Of a DNA stretch of 42,463 nt, positions 26,936-36,634 are shown piece by piece. Numbering within the stretch: the first letter of the stretch is position 1; every line of letters begins with the position of its first letter. Origin of the DNA: Ilumatobacteraceae bacterium. Lineage in GTDB: Bacteria; Actinomycetota; Acidimicrobiia; Acidimicrobiales; Ilumatobacteraceae. The DNA is taken from the NCBI GenBank assembly GCA_009694565.1, contig SHUR01000004.1, positions 1-42,463 on the forward strand, written 5' to 3'. The notes under the pieces are model-generated. The model did no database searches, was not told the origin of the DNA, and saw nothing but the letters and a program-made list of their open reading frames with translations. The position numbers were made by a program, and so were the translations under genes.

Positions 26936-27547
26936 TTAGTCGCCCCAGTGGCGCTGTTCTAAGAACGGGTCACCATACATGTGGTACCCATTTCGTTCCC
27001 AAAAACCTGGCTTATCTGCATTCATTACTTCAATCCCGCGTAGCCACTTCGGTGATTTCCAGAAATACAAATTTGGAACTAGCAAACGAACAGGGCCACC
27101 ATGAATTGGTTCAATCGGCTCGTTATCAAATTCCCACACCACAAGTGACTCATCACGTGTTGCATCATCAAACGGAAGATTCGCTGTGTAACCGTGTTCA
27201 GCATGACCCATGATGTGTGTTGCATCTGCTTGCACACCAGCAGCATCTAATAAATCGCGCACGCGCACGCCGCGCCAGACGGTGTCGAACTTTGACCATT
27301 TGGTCACACAATGAATGTCGGTTGTTAGAGTCACCGACGGCAATGCAGTGAGTTGCTCGAACGTCAACACGTATGGCGTGTCCACGAGTCCACCAATAGT
27401 GAGGTTCCATTCACTTGGCTCATACGTCGGAACATCGCCAACGTGCAAGACGGGAAACCGATCAGTGAGGTATTGCCCGGGCGGAAGCCGTGCAGGGTCA
27501 AAACCCTGTGCAATAACTTCATTGCGATTTCTATCGAAAAAACCCAT
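26936..27547 (-). CDS. Sulfite oxidase-like molybdopterin-dependent oxidoreductase
   Basis: DIHCVTKWSKFDTVWRGVRVRDLLDAAG...GGPVRLLVPNLYFWKSPKWLRGIEVM. Confidence 0.92.
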   Translation of the reverse strand: MGFFDRNRNEVIAQGFDPARLPPGQYLTDRFPVLHVGDVPTYEPSEWNLTIGGLVDTPYVLTFEQLTALPSVTLTTDIHCVTKWSKFDTVWRGVRVRDLLDAAGVQADATHIMGHAEHGYTANLPFDDATRDESLVVWEFDNEPIEPIHGGPVRLLVPNLYFWKSPKWLRGIEVMNADKPGFWERNGYHMYGDPFLEQRHWGD

Positions 27548-27578
27548 GCATTCATTCTGCCTCCAATAGCGTGACCTT

Positions 27579-28046
27579 GTGCCCATTTATCTCGTTCGCC
27601 ACGCAAAAGCCGGAAGCCGTTCCGCTTGGATAGGCCACGACCGTGACCGTCCGCTTGCTGACAACGGCTGGGAGCAAGCCAAGGCGCTAGGTACACGTCT
27701 CTCAGCCCTTAACCCCAGTGTTTTGTGGTCGAGCCCGCATCTTCGGTGTCAACAAACCCTGCAGCCGCTTGGCGAACTGTGTGGGCTTGACGTTGTCCTC
27801 GACTCCCGACTTGAAGAAGAATCTCCATTGGAGAAATCTCTCGCAGTTCTTGATGACGCGCCAGATAATGCAGTGCTCTGTAGCCACGGCGACGTCATAC
27901 CTGATGCAGTGAATGGTCTCATTCGCCGCGGTATGGATGTTGCCGATATTCCTCGTGCCCTAAAGAAGGCTTCAGTGTTTGTATTGCACCGCGAGAACGG
28001 TCTCTACACTCGCGCTGAATATTGGGAGCCACCGACTACGAAGTAA
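27579..28046 (+). CDS. SixA-like histidine phosphatase family protein
   Basis: IYLVRHAKAGSRSAWIGHDRDRPLADNGWEQAKALG...LCSHGDVIPD. Confidence 0.9.
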   Translation: MPIYLVRHAKAGSRSAWIGHDRDRPLADNGWEQAKALGTRLSALNPSVLWSSPHLRCQQTLQPLGELCGLDVVLDSRLEEESPLEKSLAVLDDAPDNAVLCSHGDVIPDAVNGLIRRGMDVADIPRALKKASVFVLHRENGLYTRAEYWEPPTTK

Positions 28047-28048
28047 TT

Positions 28049-28762
28049 CTATTTGGCAAGGGCTTTGTCTACATCTGCCATGATTGCGTCGACAAATGAC
28101 TGCACCTCTGTCGGAGGGTTCATTGCTTTGCATGTATCTAACTGCGGCTTTGCAAGTGATGCGCTATTGAGAAAACGGAAATAGACAATCCCGAGAAAGC
28201 AATGAGCGTCGGGGTATTGGTTGTCAACTTGCTGCGCACGTAATAAATCATTTACTGCAGTGACAAGGGCCAACTGTTTCACACTGCCCGTTGCGGCCCG
28301 GGCCGTCAATGCAAGAATCCACGATCGATATGTCAGTGCTTCTGCGTTATCTGGTTCCAGTTTCAGAACTTGTGTATACAACTCGATTGCTTTTCCTGGG
28401 TCAGCAAAATTCAATTGACGCGCGGTAGCCAAAATCCCTGATGCACTCTGCTCAATAGCGCCCGAAGAACTTTGGCCTGGCAGACGTTGACCAGATTGAC
28501 GTGCCACCCATATGCCAGCCCCGGCCCCCGCTGCAATGACACAGGCAACAACAAGAACTCGACGAACCCAATTGCGGCTAACTACTGGCGTTGCAACTTC
28601 AACACCCTTTAGTTCGCGAGTAATTGCGGCGGTGCGCGCAATATAACCATCACGCAATGCCACATAATCTGCATCGTCAATGTCGCCTGCTGCACGCTCG
28701 TTGTCGAGGTCACGCAATGAGCGCAACAAGAATTGCTGCTCATCACGAAGATCGTCAGACAT
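28049..28762 (-). CDS. ccmI: CcmI/CycH-like cytochrome c biogenesis TPR protein
   Basis: N-terminal LRSLRDLDNERAAGDIDDADYVALRDGY, one TM, C-terminal TPR-like KAIELYTQVLKLEPDNAEALTYRSWI; last gene of the ccm run. Confidence 0.72.
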   Translation of the reverse strand: MSDDLRDEQQFLLRSLRDLDNERAAGDIDDADYVALRDGYIARTAAITRELKGVEVATPVVSRNWVRRVLVVACVIAAGAGAGIWVARQSGQRLPGQSSSGAIEQSASGILATARQLNFADPGKAIELYTQVLKLEPDNAEALTYRSWILALTARAATGSVKQLALVTAVNDLLRAQQVDNQYPDAHCFLGIVYFRFLNSASLAKPQLDTCKAMNPPTEVQSFVDAIMADVDKALAK

Positions 28763-29247
28763 CAGACATTGTCCTCATCAGTCGGATCTTCTGCGAGCAA
28801 TCTTTCGACAAGTGCAACATCATCCGCTGATGCTTCACCACTGTTGTCGCGACGCCACCGCCGAAACGCAGCCCAAAGACCAGCAACGGCACAAACCAAA
28901 ACCGCAATCGGCATGATCCAGACAAGCGAATCAATGCCTGTAGCTCGCGGCACTAGGAGAACTTGTGCCTTAAACGTGTTTGCAATTGATCCGATGATCT
29001 CGTCGTCGGTCATCGTGCCGGCACGGACCTCTCGCGCAACCTGATTACGAATAGCTTCAGCAGCTGATGCACGCGATACGTAGACACTTTCTCCGTCGCA
29101 TGTTGGGCAGGCAATGTGTTTCGTAATCGAATCGATTCGATCCGACTGCGTGAGAGGACCATTGTCGCCGGTAGTGCCCACAGCGAGCAACGCAACGACA
29201 ATCAAGCCCATCAGCATCCATACAGGCCACGACTTCAGGTATTTCAT
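28762..29247 (-). CDS. ccmH: Cytochrome c-type biogenesis protein CcmH
   Basis: SITKHIACPTCDGESVYVSRASAAEAIRNQVAREVRAGTMTDDEIIGSIANTFKAQVLLVP; LRCxxC-like motif. Confidence 0.88.
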   Translation of the reverse strand: MKYLKSWPVWMLMGLIVVALLAVGTTGDNGPLTQSDRIDSITKHIACPTCDGESVYVSRASAAEAIRNQVAREVRAGTMTDDEIIGSIANTFKAQVLLVPRATGIDSLVWIMPIAVLVCAVAGLWAAFRRWRRDNSGEASADDVALVERLLAEDPTDEDNV

Positions 29248-29801
29248 TGCTCACCTGCAAACTGAGTCTTTAATTCATTAAGACGAGAAGTAAGAAAACC
29301 ATTTGTTAATGCACCCATGATGCGCAAGCGCACGAATCCATTCGGGTCAATGACCCATGACTCAGGAACTTTTGCTACACCAAATGCAACAGAAATAGCA
29401 CCGTCGTCGTCACGAACGACAGGCCAGTCGCCCCCATTGGTATCAAAGAAGGCTTGAACGGGACCATCAGTGTCATCGTTCACAACGGTGTATAACTCGA
29501 CGGCATTGTCAGATGATTTTTGTTCCTTCTCAAAATCAACCAACAGTCGATGTTCTTGCCGACACGGCACGCATGTGGAGTTGAAGAAGTTCAACACCAC
29601 CCAACTTCCTTTGCGACGCGCCAAATCAAATGTTCCACCACCAATTGTGGTTGATTTCACTACAGGGGCCGGCTGTCCCAATAACGGTGATGATGCTGAT
29701 TCAGACCCTCCCGGCTTTGCCATTGCAAGAACAAAAAGGAAAGCAATCAGAACAACGCCAGCAGCACCAGCGATGTACGGAACGTTCTTACCGCGATTCA
29801 C
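29244..29801 (-). CDS. ccmG: TlpA/CcmG-like thiol:disulfide oxidoreductase
   Basis: GSWVVLNFFNSTCVPCRQEHRLLVDFEKE and GVAKVPESWVIDPNGFVRLRIMG. Confidence 0.88.
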   Translation of the reverse strand: MNRGKNVPYIAGAAGVVLIAFLFVLAMAKPGGSESASSPLLGQPAPVVKSTTIGGGTFDLARRKGSWVVLNFFNSTCVPCRQEHRLLVDFEKEQKSSDNAVELYTVVNDDTDGPVQAFFDTNGGDWPVVRDDDGAISVAFGVAKVPESWVIDPNGFVRLRIMGALTNGFLTSRLNELKTQFAGEQ

Positions 29802-31765
29802 GCGGAAGTCTCGCTAGGAATTAGAGCCGATGTTGCATCAGTTGGCTTGCGACGACGGCCTGGGAACGCAGATAACAAAGTGCCGACACCCATCAGGCCT
29901 CCACCAATCCACAGCCACATCACCATTGGCTTAATGAACACTTTAATTTTCGCTGTCTTGCTAGACACCTTCACAGGCGGCTCGATGGTGAGGTAAATAT
30001 CTTTGACGAATGACGACTTCACCGATGGAGTTCCGATGTTGGTACCCATTGATTTGTACTTCGTAATCGCTGGTGTGTAGCTCTTTCCACCATCTACGCG
30101 CACCACAGCTGCAATCACAGTGCTGCGGGCATCAGACTCTTCTTTGAAACCAATCAGCTCAAACGTATGGCCATCGAAAGTTGCAACAACGCCTTGCTTC
30201 AACAACAACTCTTGGCTATGGGTGTAACTATTGGACGCAGCCAGAGCAACTGCAATCAGGATGACTCCGATGTGCACCACCATGCCGCCATTTGCGCGAC
30301 CCACTAATCCGCGCAAGCCTTGGCGCCGTGTCGCAAGGACTAATTGCCGAAGCGCAGCCCCACCAGCAAATCCACCCAGTCCAAAAGTTAATAGTGGTGC
30401 AAATCCGGTTGCGCCTACGCCAACACTGAATGCAAGTGCTCCAATTCCACCCCACGCAGGCCAGAACAGCCGATTCGACAACAATTCGCCAGATGCCTTA
30501 CGCCATGGCAACACCGGCGCAACGCACATAAGGAACAACAGCGTCAATCCGGCAGGTACCGCCAACTTGTCAAAGAATGGTTCACCCACCACCAATTGAC
30601 GATTCTGCAAAGCCTCGATGATTAACGGGAACACAGTTCCCAGCAGCACAACAAATGCAAAAACACTGAAGACCACATTGTTCGCGAGAAATGCTCCTTC
30701 ACGTGAGAGCGGTGAATCAATCGTGCCAGGTGAATGTAGTTTTTGTCCGCGCCATCCGATGAGAGCAACAGACACAACCACGATGATGGCAAAGAAACTC
30801 AAAAGGTATGGCCCGATATTTGACTCACTGAAAGCATGCACACTATTCAGCACGCCTGAACGCGTGAGGAATGTACCGAGGATTGTGAGACTAAAAGTGG
30901 ACACAAGCAATGACAAGTTCCACACGCGCAACATGCCTCGACGCTCTTGTACCAATACGGAGTGAATGTATGCAGTGCCTGTGAGCCACGGAATAAACGA
31001 AGCATTCTCAACCGGGTCCCACGCCCACACGCCGCTCCACCCCAACACTTCGTAACTCCACCACGAACCAAGAATAATTCCGAGTGTCAAGAAACCCCAC
31101 GAGAACAACGCCCAGCGTCGCGTCTCGACAAGCCAACCTTCACCGACGCGACCAGTAATCAACGCACCAATTGCAAAAGCAAACGGCACGGTCATGCCGA
31201 CATATCCGAGATACAAAATGGGTGGGTGGAACACCACGAGAATGTGGTTCTGCAACAGTGGGTTTGGCCCTGGCCCGTCAAGCACTCCTGGTGCACCGGC
31301 TGCAAACGGATTCGCCGGACCCAAAGTCAAGATAAAGAAAAAGATGCCAACAAAAAACATGGTGGCAACAGCCCAGCCCACCATCGGGTCTGTAATGCGT
31401 GTGCGGTACTTGAAGACGATGCCGCTAGTTAAACAAGTAAGTACCAGTAGCCATAACAAAATGGATCCTTCAAGTGCGCTCCATACAGCAGTGAAGTTGT
31501 ACAACGCTGGCGTACTTTTCGAACCCACTTTTTGAATGTAGGCAAGCGAGAAATCACGAGTAATCATTGCCCATTCCATTGCGGCAAAAGCCGAGATGGC
31601 AGAGACACACGACAATGTCGCAAAACGCGGAACCAAGCGCAAAACTTTTTCGTCTTCGTTAAGCGTGCCCATGACGGCAGCAATCAATCCAAAGAACGCA
31701 CCAATCAGCCCAACGAGAAGAGCAGCACGTCCGAGTGGGCCTGCTAGCCCTTCAACACCGAGCAT
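29798..31765 (-). CDS. ccmF: Heme lyase CcmF
   Basis: GSWWSYEVLGWSGVWAWDPVENASFIPWLTGTAYIHSVLVQERRGMLRVWNLSLL WWD-domain motif, multi-TM. Confidence 0.95.
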   Translation of the reverse strand: MLGVEGLAGPLGRAALLVGLIGAFFGLIAAVMGTLNEDEKVLRLVPRFATLSCVSAISAFAAMEWAMITRDFSLAYIQKVGSKSTPALYNFTAVWSALEGSILLWLLVLTCLTSGIVFKYRTRITDPMVGWAVATMFFVGIFFFILTLGPANPFAAGAPGVLDGPGPNPLLQNHILVVFHPPILYLGYVGMTVPFAFAIGALITGRVGEGWLVETRRWALFSWGFLTLGIILGSWWSYEVLGWSGVWAWDPVENASFIPWLTGTAYIHSVLVQERRGMLRVWNLSLLVSTFSLTILGTFLTRSGVLNSVHAFSESNIGPYLLSFFAIIVVVSVALIGWRGQKLHSPGTIDSPLSREGAFLANNVVFSVFAFVVLLGTVFPLIIEALQNRQLVVGEPFFDKLAVPAGLTLLFLMCVAPVLPWRKASGELLSNRLFWPAWGGIGALAFSVGVGATGFAPLLTFGLGGFAGGAALRQLVLATRRQGLRGLVGRANGGMVVHIGVILIAVALAASNSYTHSQELLLKQGVVATFDGHTFELIGFKEESDARSTVIAAVVRVDGGKSYTPAITKYKSMGTNIGTPSVKSSFVKDIYLTIEPPVKVSSKTAKIKVFIKPMVMWLWIGGGLMGVGTLLSAFPGRRRKPTDATSALIPSETSA

Positions 31766-32232
31766 GCAGCTGCCTCTTCATTTGCTTCGTCAATTCTTAT
31801 GGCATTCTTTTCAACATATTGATTTGAATGTTTCACTTCAATGCGATCGCTCTCAAACACGCCGTTCACTATGCGTCCATGCGCAATAATTGGAATACAT
31901 TCTTGAAAAACGCCTCCCGGGTCCCCAGAATATGTAACCCTCAATGTCTTTTTGTTGAAGTCGAGAGTAAATGTGGTGCCACCATCAGCTTGTTTGACTG
32001 AATTTTGCTCGACGACACCTTGAACGCGCATTCGGCGTTCACCATCGCAGCCACTACGCACACCAATTTCATCAACATTGCAGTAATAGTCAATCGCGCT
32101 TGTGAGAAATTGGGTGACAATTACGCCGCCACCCAAAAGTGCTGCAACAACAACAAGAATTGGCAACCAACGACGTTTGCTGGCTGGCGGCTGAGCACCA
32201 GGCTCGGTGGCAGTACGTGGTGTTAGGTCCAC
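31744..32232 (-). CDS. ccmE: Heme chaperone CcmE
   Basis: RRMRVQGVVEQNSVKQADGGTTFTLDFNKKTLRVTYSGDPGGVFQE...VKHSNQYV; HxxxY heme-binding motif; GTG start at 32232. Confidence 0.85.
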   Translation of the reverse strand: MDLTPRTATEPGAQPPASKRRWLPILVVVAALLGGGVIVTQFLTSAIDYYCNVDEIGVRSGCDGERRMRVQGVVEQNSVKQADGGTTFTLDFNKKTLRVTYSGDPGGVFQECIPIIAHGRIVNGVFESDRIEVKHSNQYVEKNAIRIDEANEEAAACSVLKG

Positions 32233-32357
32233 GGCATTTCCTCACGTGTTGCACGCTTGGCTAGTTCACGTCCACGGCGTATCACCCACACTGCATACAC
32301 GCCAATTGAGACCGCAGTAATTCCCCAACTTCCAAAAATGAACGATGCATGTTTCAT
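32223..32357 (-). CDS. ccmD: Small CcmD-like single-TM protein (44 aa)
   Basis: Translation MKHASFIFGSWGITAVSIGVYAVWVIRRGRELAKRATREEMPWT; between ccmC and ccmE and overlapping the ccmE start; below the ORF-track length cutoff. Confidence 0.8.
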   Translation of the reverse strand: MKHASFIFGSWGITAVSIGVYAVWVIRRGRELAKRATREEMPWT

Positions 32358-32362
32358 GACTA

Positions 32363-33097
32363 CTACACGCCTGCTTCATTGCGTCGAGCGGTAATGGCTA
32401 CATCAAGACCACGATCAGAGAACGCATCTTCCAACATCATGACGCGTTGGCGGTGCAACACAAGCCACACAAACAACATCGTGAAAGCAACCAACCCGAG
32501 GAATAACGAGAATAACATGAGGCCGTCTAACTCAACTTTTGCATTTGGGTTAGCTACCGATGCTTCTTGATGTAGCGAACGCCACAACGTGACACTGAAA
32601 TGCACAAGAGGTATCTCCAAAATTGCTAAGAGTGCAAGAACAGACGACCGACGAGCGCGTTGACGATGTGTGCCACCTAATTGCCGCACAGCTAGATACC
32701 CAACATATGTAATGAATAAAAAAGCGGTGCTGGTAAGACGTGCGTCCCACACCCAGTAGGTACCCCACGTGAGCCTGCCCCACATGCTTCCAGTCACCAA
32801 TGACACTGCGACAAACAGAACACCAATTTCGCCTGCCGCACCGGCAACACGATCCCACGCAAGGGATCTGTTCTTGCCCGACAAATACACACCTGAACAC
32901 AAGGCAGTTAGCCCGAACGCAATGTATGCAGTCCAAATTGAAGGAACATGGATGTACATAATGCGTACGGTGCTTCCCTGCACGACGTCTTCAGCAGAAA
33001 ACCAGAGTCCGCATAATGCAAGCGCAGCAAGCATGAGGATGACAAGGATTCCGAGCCGCCGCGTTGCAGAAGTTCCGGTGCTTGACTGTCCGGCCAT
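32363..33097 (-). CDS. ccmC: Heme exporter permease CcmC
   Basis: IMYIHVPSIWTAYIAF...GSMWGRLTWGTYWVWDARLTSTAFLFITYVGYLA; start MAGQSSTGTS at 33097. Confidence 0.92.
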   Translation of the reverse strand: MAGQSSTGTSATRRLGILVILMLAALALCGLWFSAEDVVQGSTVRIMYIHVPSIWTAYIAFGLTALCSGVYLSGKNRSLAWDRVAGAAGEIGVLFVAVSLVTGSMWGRLTWGTYWVWDARLTSTAFLFITYVGYLAVRQLGGTHRQRARRSSVLALLAILEIPLVHFSVTLWRSLHQEASVANPNAKVELDGLMLFSLFLGLVAFTMLFVWLVLHRQRVMMLEDAFSDRGLDVAITARRNEAGV

Positions 33098-33153
33098 GTT
33101 CACATCCACTTCTTTAAGTCTGACCGCCAGAGGGCGATGGGGGAAATCGGGAC

Positions 33154-33849
33154 CTATTCGTCGACCAGAGGACCAAAGGCAACGGTTCCGACAGCGCAAA
33201 ACAGAACCGCAAAGACCAAAAGGAGACCAATCCATGGCCATCCTTCGGACACTGTGGTGCCGCCGCTGCCAAAGGCCGCCTCGGTCGCCCGTGTGGCGCC
33301 GATCAGGACAGGTGCTACTGCTGGCAACAACAGAAGCGGAAGAAGTGTCTCCCGACCCCGTGCGCCTGCAGCAAGACCTCCGTACAGAGTACCCACGCTT
33401 GCGAGCCCAACGGTGGCCACCACCAAGGTGACTATTGCCTCACAGAATCCGACCATCGTCATTTCGACGCCGTAGAGCACAACAGCTGTTGCCACAAGCA
33501 TGAGTTCCAAAACAAACAATTGCACCATTAAGGCAACAGCTTTACCCACAAAAATGGCACCCATATCAACACCTGCAACGCGAAGTGCATCAAGTGCGCC
33601 ATCAGCAGATTCAACTGTGAATGATCGCTGAATAACAACAAGCATGCTGAACAATGTCGCTAACCACACAAGGCCCGGAGCAACGCGTTGCAGAATGCCA
33701 TCATTGTCAAGTGCGAATGCAAACAAAACCATCACGATTGCGGCGAACGGTGCAACTTGATTCACCAAGATGCGGCTATTCCATTCAATAGTGAGGTCTT
33801 TTCGAGCAACAGCAACTGCAATACGACGTTTAGAAGATGCGTTGCTCAT
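33154..33849 (-). CDS. ccmB: Heme exporter permease CcmB
   Basis: VARKDLTIEWNSRILVNQVAPFAAIVMVLFAFA...LLLLPAVAPVLIGATRATEAAFG. Confidence 0.9.
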   Translation of the reverse strand: MSNASSKRRIAVAVARKDLTIEWNSRILVNQVAPFAAIVMVLFAFALDNDGILQRVAPGLVWLATLFSMLVVIQRSFTVESADGALDALRVAGVDMGAIFVGKAVALMVQLFVLELMLVATAVVLYGVEMTMVGFCEAIVTLVVATVGLASVGTLYGGLAAGARGRETLLPLLLLPAVAPVLIGATRATEAAFGSGGTTVSEGWPWIGLLLVFAVLFCAVGTVAFGPLVDE

Positions 33850-34481
33850 GCTGCCCCTCCACCATCAATTGTGATGGTGCGTGTGGCTAAACCAAGTGCT
33901 CGATCACGTTCATGGCTCGCAAGTACAACAGTTGCTCCCGAAGCAACCGCGGAGCGTAACAACGCATCTAATTCATCACGACCAGCGGCATCGAGACCGG
34001 CATGTGGTTCATCGAGTAACCATATTTCTGCACGACGCACGATGAGGCTTGCTAAGGCGCACCGACGTCGTTGCCCTGCGGAAAGTTGCGAGGCTTTCAC
34101 ACCGGCAAGTCGACCATCTATCTGCATCGTTGCCATCGCAGCAGAAACCTCTGATTGCGTGGCAGCAACAGTTGATGCCCAAAATTGCAAGTTCTGCGTG
34201 ACAGTGAGATCAAGATACAAACCATTTGCGTGACCGAGTAAACCCACGCGTGATCGAATGGCTTCTCTATTCGTCGCAAGATCTATTCCAAGAACATGTC
34301 CCGTTCCACGTTCAATCGGCATCAGCCCTGCACACACTCGTAAGAGCGAAGTTTTTCCCGCACCATTCGGGCCCTGCAATAACACGATTTCTGCACGTTG
34401 CACTGTGAGATCAACTCCGGCTAGAGCGGGAAATTGGCCAAGGACAGCAACAACACCTGAGAGCTCAATAACGGTGTCCAT
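33846..34481 (-). CDS. ccmA: Heme exporter ATP-binding protein CcmA
   Basis: LLQGPNGAGKTSLLRVCAGLMPIERGTG, QLSAGQRRRCALASLIVRRAEIWLLDEPHAGLD. Confidence 0.93.
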   Translation of the reverse strand: MDTVIELSGVVAVLGQFPALAGVDLTVQRAEIVLLQGPNGAGKTSLLRVCAGLMPIERGTGHVLGIDLATNREAIRSRVGLLGHANGLYLDLTVTQNLQFWASTVAATQSEVSAAMATMQIDGRLAGVKASQLSAGQRRRCALASLIVRRAEIWLLDEPHAGLDAAGRDELDALLRSAVASGATVVLASHERDRALGLATRTITIDGGGAA

Positions 34482-34566
34482 GCCGTCCCTACGCTAGTGA
34501 CCTGTATCCACCACCACCAACATCACGGCAGGGGCATTGCGGTTCATATCCCCTACCATTATTGGT

Positions 34567-34836
34567 ATGTCCAATACCGATCCAAGCAACGATCCTGTTC
34601 GTTCACGTCGGCAAACAATCTCTCGTATCAACGATGCTGCCAATCGACTTGGCTATTTGTTGTGGGGAATAGCAATGGGGTGCTTTGTCACTGCATTCAT
34701 TATTGGATTTAAAGGCATTTTGGTCACCATGGTTACCGCATGCATTATTGCGGGCTCCGTCTTGCTCGCCCCCTCCATCATCATCGGGTATGCAGTCAAA
34801 GCTGCAGAGCGCGACGATCTTGAACATGGTCGGTAG
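34567..34836 (+). CDS. Small two-TM hypothetical protein
   Basis: MSNTDPSNDPVRSRRQTISRINDAANRLGYLLWGIAMGCFVTAFIIGFKGILVTMVTACIIAGSVLL... Confidence 0.6.
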   Translation: MSNTDPSNDPVRSRRQTISRINDAANRLGYLLWGIAMGCFVTAFIIGFKGILVTMVTACIIAGSVLLAPSIIIGYAVKAAERDDLEHGR

Positions 34837-34845
34837 AACACGCAC

Positions 34846-35433
34846 ATGACTTCTGTATCAATTGATCGTCGCAGACAAATTCTTGATACTGCCCTCACCT
34901 CGTTCTCCGCTGCGGGTTATCACAACACATCAATGAATGACATCGCTGAAGCCCTGTCAATGACAAAGCCGGTGGTATATCAATACTTTGATTCAAAGCG
35001 CGCGCTCTATCTCGAACTATTGCGATTCGTCGGTGATGATCTCGTCACCACAGTTACTGCTTCAGTAGCTGGCTCAAGTAATCCGCATGATCAAGCCGAA
35101 CAAGGAATGATCGCCTACTTCACGTGGGTTGCAAATAATAAAGAAGCATTCGCTCTTCTCTTTGAAAGTTCGGCCAGAGTTGACGCTGAATTTACTGACA
35201 TAGTCAGCGAATTCGAAGACGCCGCAGCACGAGCTATCGCTCCATTTATTGATGCCAACATCTCGGCAGATGATCAAGTGACTTTTGCAATCGGATTAGT
35301 AGGAATGGCAGAAACAGTCAGCCGACAAGTGCTGCGACACGGTCGCGACTTTGATCCTGATGCACTGGGTCGAGCAGTTGCCACGCTTGCATGGGGCGGA
35401 CTTCGTTTGATAGGGCAACCAAACCCCCGCTAG
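34846..35433 (+). CDS. TetR-family transcriptional regulator
   Basis: RRRQILDTALTSFSAAGYHNTSMNDIAEALSMTKPVVYQYFDSKRALYLELL. Confidence 0.94.
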   Translation: MTSVSIDRRRQILDTALTSFSAAGYHNTSMNDIAEALSMTKPVVYQYFDSKRALYLELLRFVGDDLVTTVTASVAGSSNPHDQAEQGMIAYFTWVANNKEAFALLFESSARVDAEFTDIVSEFEDAAARAIAPFIDANISADDQVTFAIGLVGMAETVSRQVLRHGRDFDPDALGRAVATLAWGGLRLIGQPNPR

Positions 35434-35515
35434 TGCCGAAGTGAATATCTGGGGGTCACCCTCCTCCAGAAATCGAGGAAGGTGTGCCTGCCCTAGTGGT
35501 TGGTACTATGTGGGC

Positions 35516-36178
35516 ATGGCAGTCCCCGGTGAGCATCATCCAGCATTTGAAGAATACTGCGAAACCATTTTTGAATTGCGTGAAGATGACCTTGACGTCA
35601 TTCAGGCACGCATAGCTGAACGGTTACGAGTGTCTCGACCATCAGTATCAGAGATGATTAAACGTATGTCAGAGGAATCACTCATCGAAGTTGCTAGCGG
35701 AAAGATTACGTTGACTGTTTCCGGTGAAGAACTTGCAGTTCGAGTTGTACGTCGTCACCGCATTGCTGAACGGTTCATCACAGACATCCTTGGTTTGTCA
35801 TGGTCCCTTGCGCATCGCGAAGCTGGTCGTTGGGAACATGTCATGTCACACGAAGTGGAAACCGCAATGAGTCGTTTGCTCGGTGAACCCACCACCTGCC
35901 CACATGGAAATCCAATTCCTGGGAGCGGATACACGCCTCCAACAGCTAAGAAATTGTCAGATCTCTCTTCGGGTCAAGAATTCATCGTTTCCCGCATACC
36001 TGAGGAACTTGAGTTCACCCCTGGCATGTTGGAATTTCTCGAGAATTCACACTTGGTTCCAGGTTCACGCGGAACAGTGCAAATTGGCGCAGAAGCTGGC
36101 GACATGACTGTCTTGATTGATGGCACTTCTGTCACGGTGGATTCCTATGCCACCGTGCGCATACTTGTCACTGTCTAA
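35516..36178 (+). CDS. DtxR/MntR-family metal-dependent regulator
   Basis: EEYCETIFELREDDLDVIQARIAERLRVSRPSVSEMIKRMSEESLIE...GLSWSLAHREAGRWEHVMSHEVETAM...CPHGNPIPG. Confidence 0.93.
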   Translation: MAVPGEHHPAFEEYCETIFELREDDLDVIQARIAERLRVSRPSVSEMIKRMSEESLIEVASGKITLTVSGEELAVRVVRRHRIAERFITDILGLSWSLAHREAGRWEHVMSHEVETAMSRLLGEPTTCPHGNPIPGSGYTPPTAKKLSDLSSGQEFIVSRIPEELEFTPGMLEFLENSHLVPGSRGTVQIGAEAGDMTVLIDGTSVTVDSYATVRILVTV

Positions 36179-36202
36179 TTCCCTCACCATCGGAGCTTCT
36201 CG

Positions 36203-36631
36203 ATGACGAATATCAAACGCCTTTTGGGTGTTTCCCTCTGCGCTCTCGCTCTTACATCGTGCGCGACCACTATCACGGGTAGTACCGATTCAACTGTTGC
36301 TCCTTCTTTAACCACAACTGTCCCCGTCACACCAACTGGCTCCATCATTTCGCTACTTCAACAATTAGTACCTGTTGCAGATGGTCTCGGACAAGCAATC
36401 GTTGACGGCAACTCAAAGACGTACCAGGCCAAAGTTGCAGAAGCCGATGCAATCTTGCTGGTGATAGAGCCATTAATTCTTGAATCAAAGATCGATGTTC
36501 TCGAAAGCGTCCAACGAGTCGTGCGACTTATTCACTCTGCAGCCGAACGCAAGAGACCTGCTGATGCGGACAAAGCACTTCGTTTTATACCGCTCATCAT
36601 TGACGCGGTAACGCCACTATTGAACCTGTAG
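36203..36631 (+). CDS. Putative lipoprotein of unknown function
   Basis: MTNIKRLLGVSLCALALTSCATT: signal peptide with LTSC lipobox. Confidence 0.7.
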   Translation: MTNIKRLLGVSLCALALTSCATTITGSTDSTVAPSLTTTVPVTPTGSIISLLQQLVPVADGLGQAIVDGNSKTYQAKVAEADAILLVIEPLILESKIDVLESVQRVVRLIHSAAERKRPADADKALRFIPLIIDAVTPLLNL

Positions 36632-36634
36632 CGA

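Noticed and set aside
32769-33431. 220-aa plus-strand ORF antisense to ccmC/ccmB
   Set aside because: Opposing frames carry clear CcmC and CcmB motifs; this ORF shows none.
33688-34233. 181-aa plus-strand ORF antisense to ccmB/ccmA
   Set aside because: Same reason; the ccmA Walker and signature motifs explain the region.
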